64,000 nucleotides of DNA from Sisyra terminalis (GCA_958496175.1 OY292275.1:17980001-18044000); one strand, 5' to 3'; numbered from the stretch's first letter, positions 48,599 through 61,214 are shown. Translations and numbers: made by a program. Notes: a model not told the origin generated them from the letters alone.

Positions 48599-49907
48599 GG
48601 GGGAAGTTGTGCACATTGATATAATTGGCACATTGATACTTCACCAGTATTTAACAATCGATTGATCGAATTTAAGAGATAATATCTCTAGAATGCTCAT
48701 TAAAACGTTTGTTTCACCAACAACCATACAAAAGGTAACATTCTAAAAATCATAACATGTTTTGAGTGTGATCGGCTAAAAAATACGTTAAATTTTGAGC
48801 GTTTCCCTGATCTCCTTAAAAATCTTTCGAATATCTATGCTTACTAACGGTAAGTTTGAACGTCTATATTATGAATTTGGTACTTTTTTTAATAAATAAC
48901 TTAGTTTCTTCAGTATAAACAATTTAAAAATGTATTTTAGGGCACTTAGGCTCAATTCCCTTTTAGCACACTCAAATCTGGCAACGTTGCATTTTCGACT
49001 TTGTTTTAATTTAATTCGTGAATTAATTGATCTATTATGAAAATTTAGCTGCCAAAGAGAAAATTTTACCTTATTAAAATTGAATTAACAAAAAAATCGC
49101 GAAAAGAATAAAAAATAAAGTCGAAAATGCAACGTTGCCAGATTTTAGTGTGCTAAAAGGGACTTAAGCCCTTAGATACACCAAAGTACGAGGTAAAAGG
49201 ATGTGTATCATTGTGGTCTTTAGCTCTATCAAGAAACCCCAAGAAAATTACAAGCCATTGATTTTTGTTAAAATTGTACAGTTTGCTGTCATTAGAAAAT
49301 GGTGTGCACATACAAGTCAAATATTGCAAAATGATAAGAATATCAAGATCGTCACATCTGAAGTTATTTCGAAGCTATTATCTATCAGAAACGCAGCTTC
49401 AAATTTGGTATTGATCCTGTAATTCTACAACATCATTTTGGAAATATTTAAAAAGCTTATGAGGAAAATCAATCACCAAGTTTTTGCTACCCAGCATGAA
49501 AAAATTTTCACAAAATATTTGTAATCTTGCAGCAAAATGCATAAATTAAATTTAATTATTATTAATAGTTTATTTGGTTAAGTAGCAAGCACTCTATGGT
49601 ATTAGATTGGTTACGATATTTTGACAACAAAAGAAAAAATATCAAAGAAATTTTCAATATTAACCATTTTCCTAAAATTTCCATAATGTATTAAAGTGCC
49701 CCACGTGATGTATCAAAGTGCCCGTTGGTAGGGCAGAATGATTCAAAACTCATTTCTTCATTTTAAACAATTTTTTCCATGGCAGTATAAAAGTATAATA
49801 TTTTTATAATAAGCTAAACATGGAATCGAAAATGAATAAAAATAATACGTTTATTCGCATTTTACTTGATTTTGAATTTTTACATATCAATTTGCCCCAC
49901 TTCCCCC
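48599..49907. mobile_element. TA-flanked DNA transposon, 1.3 kb, with nested MITE
   Basis: The left end GGGGGAAGTTGTGCACATTG plus ATA and the right end, on the other strand, GGGGGAAGTGGGGCAAATTG plus ATA match at 20 of 23 positions. Each is flanked by TA (48597-48598 and 49908-49909). Subterminal words recur: CACATTGATA twice at the left, and AAAGTGCCC twice at the right (about 49694-49729), as often seen for transposase-binding repeats. The TA target suggests the Tc1/mariner-pogo group. A frame of 73 codons (49201-49422) lies inside but shows no DDE motif I can identify. A family A palindromic MITE (48949-49170) is inserted in it; removing that leaves about 1.09 kb, too short for a full transposase, so it was probably non-autonomous or deleted. 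Confidence 0.75.
48949..49170 (+). mobile_element. Palindromic MITE family A, copy 3 (nested)
   Basis: The left arm GGCTCAATTCCCTTTTAGCA, then AATCTGGCAACGTTGCATTT, pairs with the right arm through AAATGCAACGTTGCCAGATT to TTAAGCC at 49170. The centre carries CTATTATGAAAATTTAGC as in copy 2. CTTA follows the right end and also precedes the left end (cactta), a possible 4-bp target duplication. The insertion postdates the 1.3-kb TA-flanked transposon that holds it. Confidence 0.88.
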
Positions 49908-49909
49908 TA

Positions 49910-52140
49910 CTATCCCAATTGATTAGAAAAAAACAACGATTTGTAATGCGACACTGAACAGATCATAAAGGGAAACTTGTCCTTGTTAACAATAAGAAAT
50001 CTTAGGTTGTGAAATAATAAATCTGAATTTTTCAATATTAATAGTTCGAGTTATTATAACGATCAACAATTACGCACCAAATTTTTGAAAAAAAAGTTAA
50101 AAATATTATGTAGTTATATATATTGAGAATTGCGTCAGTGGCTTGTTACATATTCGTAATCCTCGAGGAATTATTTAAAGTAAGTAGTTAATTCAAACAG
50201 TCGTAGGTTTCGCTAGAAGACAAATTTGAGGACATTATTCCAATTCATTCCCATGTGCTTCAATTAAATTTCACGCCCTCAGAATATCATGGTCCTCTGT
50301 ACAATAGCTACGACAATTAAATTTACATACAGCAAAATTACTTTTTCTTTCAAGATTGCATCCTTTTTAAAAGTTTCATTTAAACTAAAGTAAACAATTC
50401 TTCTAATCCAAGAAAAAGATTAATTTTTTATAAAAAAATGTAGTTAAAATAATGGAACTATTTATCACAAACAACTTATAAAAGGTTACATATCACATAA
50501 ATCATCATTATTGGAGGAAACTTCAATTTTTGATATATTGCTTAGCTTTAATACGCTTTAGATGTACTTACTAACTACAAAAAACCCCACTCATATATCA
50601 TTTAATTTGTTAAATTTTACCAATTTTCCAACTCCTAAAGTGACTTCAATAGGAAACATAAAGCTAGTATCCATACAATAATGCATACAATATAGCTCAT
50701 TGTGAAAATTTATATTAGCGTAACTGTTCATATTACCCAGTTTAAATTTACTGAAATGTCTGCAGTAAAATGTCAGCTTAAAATTTAAAACTGCACTAAA
50801 ATAAACTTTTATAACTTATAAAATATGGTTCAAAATTAAAAATAGATTTGTTTACTATTAATGCATCGTTCAACGCTAAAAATACTTCTGCGGATATATC
50901 CACACGGGTATTTTTACACCAGCAGTTACTACATGCATGCATACCTATGTACATTCTACTTTTATCGACTTCAAAATAATTTCAAAAATTATAAAATGGT
51001 TTAACTTTTTCTGGATCAGATAGATACGGGAAACAGTCATCCAAAAAACTTCAAAACGTTTGAGTCCATTACTTTAAATAAACGAATAATTTCTTATCGC
51101 AATACAATTACACATTGATATTTTTTTATAGCGGAAGGATAAAAATGGAATTACAAAAATAAATCGTAACAGTAATCTCCATTGCGACAATTCTGGTCTA
51201 GTTGATCTGAGCTTTACGTTTTTAATTGTTGAGTACTTAATGACCTTGACGGCTTTGCATGCGTGTATTTACGTTTTTATCGTACTTATATTATTCGTAA
51301 ATCCTGTAAGCAAATCAGCCAGAATAATGTGGTTTAACAATCTGAATAAATTACAACTAAACTTCTTGAAAAGTAATCTTATGAGACACTGAATTCTTAT
51401 TCAAATTTTTGGGTTCAATTAGGGAGCCGGAATCGAAGGTGACACAAAACTTATTTTCAGTGAACCCGAAATCTTCAAATTTTATGGCTGCTTTAAAGGA
51501 CTGGCTTATACTCCTAATAAGCTTAAATTGAATTCAGAACAGTGAATATGCAAAATAATTTTTAGAACTTTTTTAACTGTCTTTAGCCTCACTACTACAA
51601 AAGTGAATTTAAGTTGATGTTGGGTAGTTATGACTTGTAATAAAAAAAACCTAAAAATTGTAAAAATGTAAACCATGTAAACCATAATCGGAGTGGGAAT
51701 GAAAAATTGGCTCGAGGGCCACCAAAGATTTCTGGATTTGAGGATCACCGTTTTAAAAATATAAGCTCCAAAGTCGAACCTTATTTAGATTAGTTTCTAT
51801 TCTGTTTCCTTGACTGATTCGTTTATTTTGAAGTGTTTTTAATATACTGATTAAAGTCGTGGTTGAAAATTCGTCTTCAAATATAAAATTAACGCAAACG
51901 ATTCTTTGCTGGATCCGTTGCATTTTAAGACGATTGATCGCAGGCGCAGGAAGATTCCAACAATCAGTGGTGTCTAGGCTATAATAATACTTTAAATACC
52001 TTCAGAGCCACGAAAACAATTAATTTCTTACAAGAAGTGTTCCACTTCTTCCAGAAAACCAATTCTAAGTAGTTTTCACAAAATATTTCCTTTTAATTTG
52101 TACTGTGTCTTAGTTTATTTTTGCAATTCGTTAGGACAAA
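49910..52140. other. AT-rich DNA with possible weak repeat pieces
   Basis: No gene supported. On the minus strand near 51756, CGGTGATCCTCAAATCC and GGTGGCCCTCGAGCC resemble the start of hAT-type elements (CAGnGGTnCTCAA..GGGCC), but no partner end was found. On the minus strand at 51480-51390 a short open stretch (KFEDFGFTENKFCVTF) is coding-like but too short to call. Confidence 0.35.
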
Positions 52141-52143
52141 ACT

Positions 52144-52323
52144 AATGGTGGCCGAGCGGTCAAGGTGACCGCTCCAAAACTAGTAGGTGTTAGGTTCGAT
52201 CCTTGAATCGAGCAAATTTTCAATATTTTCTCGGTTACAGATTTTTATTAACTCTTTAGTCGTTAAAGACCCTAGTTGTTATAAAGTGACGGTAAATAAA
52301 ATAAAAAAAAAAACTTAAAAAAA
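52144..52323 (+). repeat. tRNA-Ser-like SINE, copy 4 (best copy)
   Basis: The 5' head GGTGGCCGAGCGGTCAAGG closely resembles the D-arm/A-box region of serine (or leucine) tRNAs, and GGTTCGATCCT at 52193 is a pol III B box. The tRNA-unrelated body follows: GAGCAAATTTTCAATATTTT, CAGATTTTTATTAACTC, GTTGTTATAAAGTGACGG, then TAAATAAAATAAAAA tail. All five copies in the window share this body. Pol III transcription and LINE-assisted retroposition are family knowledge. Activity cannot be judged from sequence. Confidence 0.88.
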
Positions 52324-52469
52324 TAGCAAAACGAACATAGTTATACATATTTTTTTTGAGTTAGCTTTTGAAAATATCCACTTTATGTTGGTGACATGAC
52401 TAGAATTTTCCAATCCTTTTCTGCAATGGTATAGTGGAGCACCGTTGTTTTGTGAACCATAGATTGAAA

Positions 52470-52634
52470 TACACTAGTTTGATATCCAAGGTGACCGTTA
52501 TGTACCATCAAGGTCGTAGGTAGTAGGTTTGATTCAAATAAAAGGAAAATCTTCAATATTCTCGGTTTACGAGTTTTTGTTATCACTGGGTTCACTAAAG
52601 ACCAACAACATTATAAATGACGGTAAAAAAACTA
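52470..52634 (+). repeat. tRNA-derived SINE, copy 5 (diverged)
   Basis: Same orientation as copy 4 and about 330 bp downstream. It keeps CCAAGGTGACCG, GTAGTAGGTTTGATTC in place of the B box, ATCTTCAATATTCTCGGTTT, ACGAGTTTTTGTTATCAC and ATTATAAATGACGGTAAAA. The A box is lost. It is an older copy of the same family. Confidence 0.75.
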
Positions 52635-53593
52635 TTAAAACGATCCTTCAAAACATTAATTTGTTGTATCAGAAGGAATTTTGAATATAATAAACTCTTA
52701 GTCCTTATTTTGAGAAAATTTCAAATGCGGAAGAATAATTCGTATTAATTGAACGTATTGTTAAATTTATAGCCCCAATTTCAATTCACAGTTTTAAAAA
52801 GGATAATTTTCATTTGCAAATTAAGGATGTGTGGAAAAGTTTTTTTTTTTTTGAAAATGTACTAAATATTTTGAGCTACATCATCCTTAAAGTAATATCC
52901 TAAAGAAATGTAATTAGTGGATGGTTCCGGGGGAAAACAAAACAGGAAATTATGAAGGTAATATTACATGCAATTTAACCCTAAAATTGGGTTTTCAAGG
53001 GACGAGTTTTACATATGTGAACTAATTTTTTTAATGGATTATAAAACAATGTCTTAAATAAGTTGTTTAATAGTTACAAAATTTGTCCTACGGGTCTAAG
53101 GACAATCCTAATTTCATGAGAGATCCAATTCACCAATTTTTTTTTATTTTTATAAATTTTAACAAGAAAATATCGTTCATTTAAGTCCGTCAGAAACAAT
53201 ATTTTTAATTATAAAGAATTCGATGAAATCCATTAAGTACGTAGTTACCTAAGAAGAAATAAATGAAATTCAAATAGCATTTTGCCATTTTTGTGTTGTA
53301 CGAATTATAGATTACTCAAAATTGAGTTATTATTTAAACAAAAGAAAAAAAGATGAACCCATTAAACTTCATTTATTCTTTTATTGCAGCATCCATCCTT
53401 TTATAAAATACGTTGAAATGACCAGAAAGTAACTCTCAAATGTTTTTTTTTATTTTAATAATTTTAAAGTCAATATAAACTTTCATCGTAGATAAACAGT
53501 GTAAAATATATTCAACCGGTTTTTATTTAATTTAAAAAATTAAAATTTCATAAAAACGAATGCAAAATGTTTGCAAACAGTAAACACATGTCT

Positions 53594-53609
53594 GTATATA
53601 TATATATAC
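53594..53609. repeat. (TA)n microsatellite
   Basis: Run of eight TA units. Confidence 0.85.
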
Positions 53610-55950
53610 ATTGTACATATCTATTAACAACGAAAATACTCTCGTGAAATTACATTTATGAGAGTCATTGAAGATATGCATCATTTACTTGCATTTAACG
53701 TAACACCATAATACTCCCATTCAATATTAAACTTCTATAAAAACACATTTATCTAAAATGCAATTAGTGCCAGTGTTAATTTAATTGAGCTATAACAGTG
53801 ACGATAATTCTATAAAAACATGTCCAATGGTAATGCAGTTGCGATAAAAAATATATTCACAAATAGACTAAACTTTATTTTCCGCATTTATAGAATGAAT
53901 GCCACAAGCGAAAGCATTATAAGAGAACAAATAACGACGAAAAGCGCTATTTCAAATTGCTTTACTATTACAAAAGCGCAGTTTATGAATGCTTGTCATT
54001 TGATGTTGTACAGTTTATAGAACATGTTTTAAAATTAACAAAACCTCATACGATGCACATAGTTTTCAAATAACATAATACATATTTTATCCTTATAAAT
54101 TATTTTATACCTACACATTCGTTTATTTATAGATCATGAATGTTCCTTTATCAGTACAACTTATATTGTAAGTATGGAAACGACACATTTATTTCAAAAA
54201 CTAACAAAAGGATCTGAATATATAAATCAAAAGTCTTTTATTATTAAAAAATATCAATTTCTTACATTTGAACAAGAAATTCTATGATATAATTTTTAAA
54301 AATTACTTAAATTTTAAATTGAATCATGTCTATTGTTTAAGCTTAGGCTGATCATTAACAAACGAATGCAAATCTTATGGACGCTTTTACTTAAAGCTAA
54401 TAATTTCAATGAGTCATTTGCAAAAATTTTTGTTAAAAATCTTTCAGACCCGAATAAGTATGAAAAGCGCAAATATCATCCGAAACTTGAAAGCTCAGCC
54501 TTAGTAGCGAAAACTTCTTTTTGTAGACCTTTTTGATGGAGTATTTAATTTCCTTATGGAATGCATAAAAATCAACTCGTAGTCAAGGCTCGATTATAAG
54601 AAAACGGTTGGCCTAACAATACCAAATGACATTTTTAAAAGCATTCAATTTCCTTCAAGAATATAATATATTCTTCTTAAACAAAATATTAAGTTGCTAA
54701 AATTTTCCACTGTAATATTTAAGAAAATTGCGCTTTGGATTAAAAAACCAAAGAAAGATTTCTTAAGTCAAATAATGAGTAGTCTCCACATTAGGGAAAA
54801 GTAACAACGAGAAGAAAAGTCCTTCAACAGGTAAAACTATTTAGATAATAAAGTTCTCTTCCAAAGATTACATCGAGTCTACTTAAGTGTCGACATCCTG
54901 GATGGCCATGAACTACTGAAAAGTTTTAAAAATAATGCATTACAGGAAAATTCTCCTCTCGTCCTAGTGGCGTGTACAACAAATGACAACAAATGATAAA
55001 AATCTAAGTTTTTTCCTCGAAAACTTAAACTGAAGATTATTCATCGAAATCGTTAGAAAGTATAATGATTTGAGCATCTGAAACAAACTATCCTGAAGAT
55101 CCTGAAGATTATCATTCTGGATATAATCCAGGAAAAAAGCAGAATCGAAAGGCATGGCTTGTCGACGATCAAGACTGTTTTGGGAAAACCGTCGAAATAA
55201 TTTCCCAAGTTTGCAAACAAAGAAAAAAGTCATCGATGTTTTAAAAATACCGACTTCAACTTCATCAAACTTTTAAGCATATAATCAGTTTTGATTTTTT
55301 TTTAAATTTATTGTCAATAAATCACAGCAATATTCATTTTAGAAGAGGTGGAAAATTAATACAAAGAACATCTCAAGTTTTCATCTATTCTTGAATGCTA
55401 ACGAAATTAAACTCTAATTCTTAGACAAATGAATTAAAATCATTACAAAAGTTTGATGAAAATAAGAAAAAAAAGCATTAAACTTTCATTCTGTTAATTA
55501 AAAACTTCTTTCCAACTCTATTAACTTCAACACAGTCCAGTCATCCGGCAGAAGTTAATTTCCAAGTAAAAACGAAACGAAAAAAAAAAGAACATAAAGA
55601 TTTCAAAATTATTAAAAACTTCTAGAGATAATAATTCTTTATTGATTTTTACAATGCTCCCTATATAAATTTAATTTTTCATTAACTCTCTATTTACGAT
55701 CGTTAACTATATAACTTTTTGTAGTATATAACAAGGATAAAAGTTAATTTAATCTTTAATTGTGATAAAAGTTAAAACAATGACTCTTTATTAATATGTG
55801 TACAATAAATTTATTAATTACCTTATTAATAAATTAATTACAATTTTTGGCTTTGAGCTTAGTATACTTCAACGGTTAAATATGGTCATAAATTTATAGG
55901 TTAAATATTTTAAATCTTACACTAACGCATACAACCCAGGTAGTAAAGCT

Positions 55951-55983
55951 TGCCGTTGTATGCCGTTGTATGTTGCCGTTGTA
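55951..55983 (+). repeat. Short tandem repeat, TGCCGTTGTA x3
   Basis: Two exact adjacent TGCCGTTGTA units and a third after a 3-bp insertion. Probably a local slippage product. Confidence 0.85.
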
Positions 55984-58958
55984 AATTACAACACATAATA
56001 CAATTTCGTCCTGATTTCCATATAAGCAATACTTATGACTTTATAAAGACTAAATGCTGGTTTTTCTTAGGTCATATCTTACGAATTTTATTTACATTAA
56101 AATATCTGATTTAAGCCTCCACATTTTTATTAAAAATTATCAAAGAAAGTATTTATCTTTCTTAATTGGGTGGTCATACTTCAACGTTTCCTTTATGTAG
56201 CTTTCATATCAGTTAATATTGCTCTTCTACAAAACTTTAGAAATTAGCGAGAATTGTTTATTTCTCATTTGGAATAGTGAAATTAAAAATAAACGCCTCA
56301 TTTATTAAGCATAAAAGCGTCTTAATTTAATTGCTTAGAGGAAAATTCAAAGAGTTTAAATTCAATTAAAAATTATCATTCTTTGATCTTCTTTATTAAA
56401 TGAATCGAAACCGGTGCAAAATAATTTCATTTTAAATTTAATTATCATTTTTTCCATTTTCTTGCTAAAATACTTAATTTAATTTCTCTTGAATCTATAT
56501 AGAAAATTATGTAGAAATAGAAACTATTATTAAACTTTATAAAAAGATTCTTCGCCGCGTTTTAGTATTGAGATGTAGAAATTATTTTTTTTTAAGTTGA
56601 ATAATATTAGAAATGGTAAAATTTTAATAATTTGCATTGTTAAAAATACATTTGCATTTCATGAAACAAAGCTGAATAGGAACTGATTTATTAAGGAACT
56701 TTAATGGCCATTAACTTCCCATCTAGATAGTTTGTCATCCAAAAAGAAGTTATCCAAAGGATAAAGAAATTTTGCATAGTTTAACCTACGAATAGTGATA
56801 TATGTAAGATTTACTGAAAAGATACATATTTATTTATTAAATAATTGTATTAAGGATATGGTCTATTTATCGATTAGTGAAAATACCAGCTCTAAGAAAA
56901 AAGAATCAAAATAAAAGGTCTTGGGTATAATTGAATCGTATATTTTAATACATTTCATCGATATTTTAAAGTATTGGTCCTAATAGTATCTATATAATTT
57001 TACATACCTACCTACTTTTTTCATATTTTAACAATTATTTGTTAAAATTAAATTAATTTATTCTGTGATATATAAGCAACTAAAAAATTTTTGGTAGATT
57101 TCGAAAAATTAAATGTTAATTTCTTAAACTTATTTGGGTTTTAAAAAATCTTTATGAATACCAGAAATCTTTTTTGATATCCTCGATCTATTGTTATCAA
57201 AATCATTTAATTATATTATTTTCTAATAAGCTAAGGAGCATTAAAAAAATTCAAACACAAAGAACAATAATTCCTACGTTTTAAAACACTCGATCACAAT
57301 ATGTGCAATTATTTTTAAACCTGAATAATTCCAAATTTAAGTCTTTAAGAATAAAGTGTCTTATGGTACTTTACACTATGGCTATTTTCCAAGCACTAAG
57401 CGAATAATAGCTATGGCAAAAATGTAGGTTAAACTACAACCGTCACGAAGTATTAGCTATAAGCACAATTTAATTCATAAGAAATAAAGAATGAAAATTG
57501 AATATCTTCGAATTATATAAAATTTAATATTTCGGAAGTTATTTGCCTTTTTAAAATGTACGCAAAATTTAATTTTAATATTTTGAATTATTTTCGAGTA
57601 ATCGACGAGTGATAATCGTCATTTTCCAGAAGGCTTGTAAACCTAAGATTGTTTGAAAGATTATTATTAAGATATATAAACTATGAAAAATTGATTTTAG
57701 CTTAAACATTAATGTTTGCACATTCTTACAATATAAATTACTTCCAAGACATGTTTGCTAAAAATTGTAGGTGATGAATGTGATTATTACTCACTTGGAT
57801 ATATAAAAGGGGTCTTAACATTTGATTTTTTGTATAAATCCGATTTTGATCTTCCATTTACTTGCTGCGCTTATTATTTCTCCCCTTTCCTGTCTTCTTT
57901 GATTTATTAGATCTTTACCATCGTTAAAATATTACATATTCCACCGATTAATCCAAACAGCAAATAAAACATTCTAACCGTATTAAAACTGTTCTACAGT
58001 TGTAATGCAGACAAAATGACCTCATTTTTAAATAGTGTAAGTTTGTTGTAACCACGAAAATGACTCAAATTTTACAACATTTTAACATACTCTAATAACT
58101 TAAAAGTTTCTTCCTCAAAGTGATAAAACACAAAAAACTTAGTAATTTATTCTGCAATTAATTCAGCTAAACACATGCTTATAATAGCCGATGAAATCCG
58201 TAGCTGCCCCGAAACTCACTACCACAACAACTTCCCTTTGTGAGAATTTAGAAGTAATTAACAATTTTGTGGCACGCAAGAAGTGGAACAAAATAAGAGA
58301 AAACCCTCTCTATGAATATTTAGTAGGCTTATTTTAGTTTCTCTAAAGCGTTTCTTCGGTTTAACAATTTAATTTGGAAATTCATAGAGAACATTGATAA
58401 AATAATCTTATTTAAAATACGCCTGGGTATTTTTTTCCCAAAAATATTACAGTGAAAATTTTTCATTTTGAAGTCAGCAAATAGTAACTGAAAATGACTT
58501 TATTTTATTTCATTATGATGAACGGTTTGATAAAAGATGATCAATCCTTAGTTTTTGCTGTTCTAACAGTGGAAAAAACATTGATATCTTTTTAGCTGTT
58601 ACATTGATACATATCTCTTATTTCCTTTGAACTAAGAATATAACATTTTAGCCATTAACGATTTTACATTACAGCCAATATCAATATTTCAATAATAGAA
58701 TAATCAGTATTTGATGATTCATCAATATCGTACAAGTTTCATCTTTTGTATAAATGTTATAAAAGCAGTTTCTTTTAAAAACTAATATTGATATTTTTGT
58801 TATATTTTTATGTTTATTTCTCTAAAACATATGGTATTTTTTTAATGTTTTCTCTGTTAATTTAAAACGCATTTACCAACAATTTTTCCTCATCATTGTG
58901 TTTCTAAACAAAGATGCAAAAATAATAAATTCAACTTTACTTATGTAAAGGACCAAGG

Positions 58959-58992
58959 GGTCCTTGTATAAGCATGGAGAATCGGCCCCGGA
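58959..58992 (+). repeat. Transposon end related to 14286
   Basis: GGTCCTTGTATAAGCATGGA then ATCGGCCCCGG. It shares order and spacing with 14286-14328. Only one end is visible. Confidence 0.4.
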
Positions 58993-60971
58993 AAAATATT
59001 TGAATGATACTTAAAATATGTTATAGATATAATATATAGATCCTTTGGAATTTTTAAATTCTTTTCTCAATTGGTTTTTATGAAAAAAAGTATTTAGTGA
59101 ACAACATTTTTTTTAGAATTTACATGACCAATTATAATAAAACTGCAATTTGATTATGGGTTTGATAATTAATTTTTATAAAAAATAACAACTACACAGC
59201 TATAAAACTTCATAGTGAAAAAAATAAAATAAAGTTTACTACCGCGCTAAATAAACAATTACTTAAAAAAACAATACTTTAAAAAATAACAATTACTTTC
59301 GTTTTACCTGAATATACTTATACAGAAATTCTAGAATACATAATACAAAAATAATTTCAATTTTACATATATTTATTTCACACAACTGTTGTTCCTACAC
59401 TTTTTTTCCAAACCATTTTAATCAGAGAAGTATCTCATTTGGTAACTATTTGATTAATTTAAAACTCTTTTTTGCGTATTTTTAAAGATCCCTCGCAATA
59501 TTATTGCAGGTAATTGTGATATTATTCTCAGTTGTTTATTTCGTTTTCCTTTAGTCAAAGTAAAATGTTTTTTTCTAATTAAACAAATTTATTTTACACT
59601 TTGGGCTATTTTTTTAATCTTACCCTTTATTTGTAATTCATACATCGTTCATCCATAGGCCCTGTATGACGTCAGTGCACATAATGTGCGTATACGTATT
59701 CGTATGGTATTGACTGGCTGTGGGAGTGGTCTTGTTAAATTTTCAAAATTTCAATAATCAAAACAAATGAACATTTTTAAATCTCGCAATCCCATTGGCT
59801 AATGATCTCTTGCATTGAACAGATATTGAATCATCGCTCAAAGCATTCTACATGTATTAACTAGCCGCTTATATAATATTTCACTAAACATATTAAGCTT
59901 ATTGATAGTTGAGGAGAAATTATTTTCCTGTCATATTTTTAAAAAAATATGAATAACAGAATAAAATGAATATTTTCATACTTAAAATTATCTTCTTTAC
60001 TTTTATGTGTACATATTTTAATGTACATGTTCAGATTAATCGAAAGCAGATGACATTAATTGTGCTAATGGTTTTTATTATTATTTTCACTATGTAGCTA
60101 TATAGTTGATTATTTTTTTATAAAAAAGGAAATTTCAACCCCTAAATCATATTATGTTATTAGATTAAGTGGTTAAAAAATCAAAGAATTTTTTTTTTAT
60201 TTTACTCGTTTTTAGTATAAATTTACAACCTGCAAGCCTTCATAACAGCAAATTTCATGAGCCATTATAAAAATAAGAATTTTTTTGGTTTTTGGAATTT
60301 TAAATTAACTCCCCTTATTATTTTGTGGTATAATTAGTTTAAAAAAATAACGCGAGTCTTAATTTTTGATATTTGAGTTGAAACTGTGGTTCTCATTACA
60401 AAGAAGTTCACGTATTCTATTTTCTCAAGAGCATTTGAAATTTTGGCATTTGTTTGTACATAGTGTTCACGAATACTACTAGATTCTGAAAACCAGTGCA
60501 TTCATATTAAGCTTTAAGAGTTTTGTTTCTTATCTCAACATTTTCCTAGAATAGAATTCCTGAATAAATATTCTGTGAGAATTCTAAGCATGCTTTGTGC
60601 AATTGCCGAGGACGGCTTGTATCACATTATAGCTATCCAGCTTGTGATTTAACTTAAAGAACTATGCTTCGCAGTTTTATTCTATGTTTGGAGTGTACCC
60701 ATGTGGACAAGTTTTAAATCCAATACTCTTCTTTAATTATTAATAGTATTTTTTTTTTTGCTTTTTTTAAATTCTGAACGATTTTATAATAATGGTTATA
60801 CATAGAATATTTTTTTTCAAATTGTATGATATCATGAGCGTTGACACATTTAAGCAAGAGTATAAAAACTTCAACTCCCATCTTTGGGAATCGGAAAATC
60901 TTAATTTTTATTACATAAATAGCGAAATATGGAACCCAAAATTAGAGTTTTAGAACTAAATAAATTGTTTG

Positions 60972-61066
60972 TTTTTTTTTTTTTTTTTTTGGTTTTATAT
61001 CAATTTTATCTAACTCTTTATCTATATTTTATAACTCTTTATCTATACTTTATCTATATCTACTTT
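60972..61066. repeat. Poly-T run and ACTCTTTATCTATA short tandem
   Basis: A run of 19 T (60972-60990) is followed by two copies of AACTCTTTATCTATA and further CTTTATCTATA words to about 61066. This could be the tail of a minus-strand retroposon plus slippage, but no retroposon body was recognised. Confidence 0.6.
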
Positions 61067-61214
61067 ATATGACAATTTAAAATGTGGCAAAACAATTTCT
61101 TGGAAATAGAAGAGTAAAAGGATTTTTCTAGTTTATTTGGACTTCATATTTGCAATTTTAAAAATATTTCCATCAATTGGTGAGCATATTATCATGAAAA
61201 CCCACAACAAATTG

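Larger units (their letters stand above)
52640..61200. other. Long AT-rich stretch, no gene seen
   Basis: Apart from small repeats listed separately (53594, 55951, 58959, 60972) and a GC-richer 59.65-59.81 kb patch holding TGACGTCAG and CCCATTGGCTAAT, I found no gene. At 54850-55260 both strands carry coding-like frames (plus: VYLSVDILDGHELLKSF; minus: an 89-codon frame 55233-54964), with no family recognised and stops nearby. A 16-mer ACCCTAAAATTGGGTT at 52978-52993 is shared with the 18.4-kb end of the composite repeat. Confidence 0.45.
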
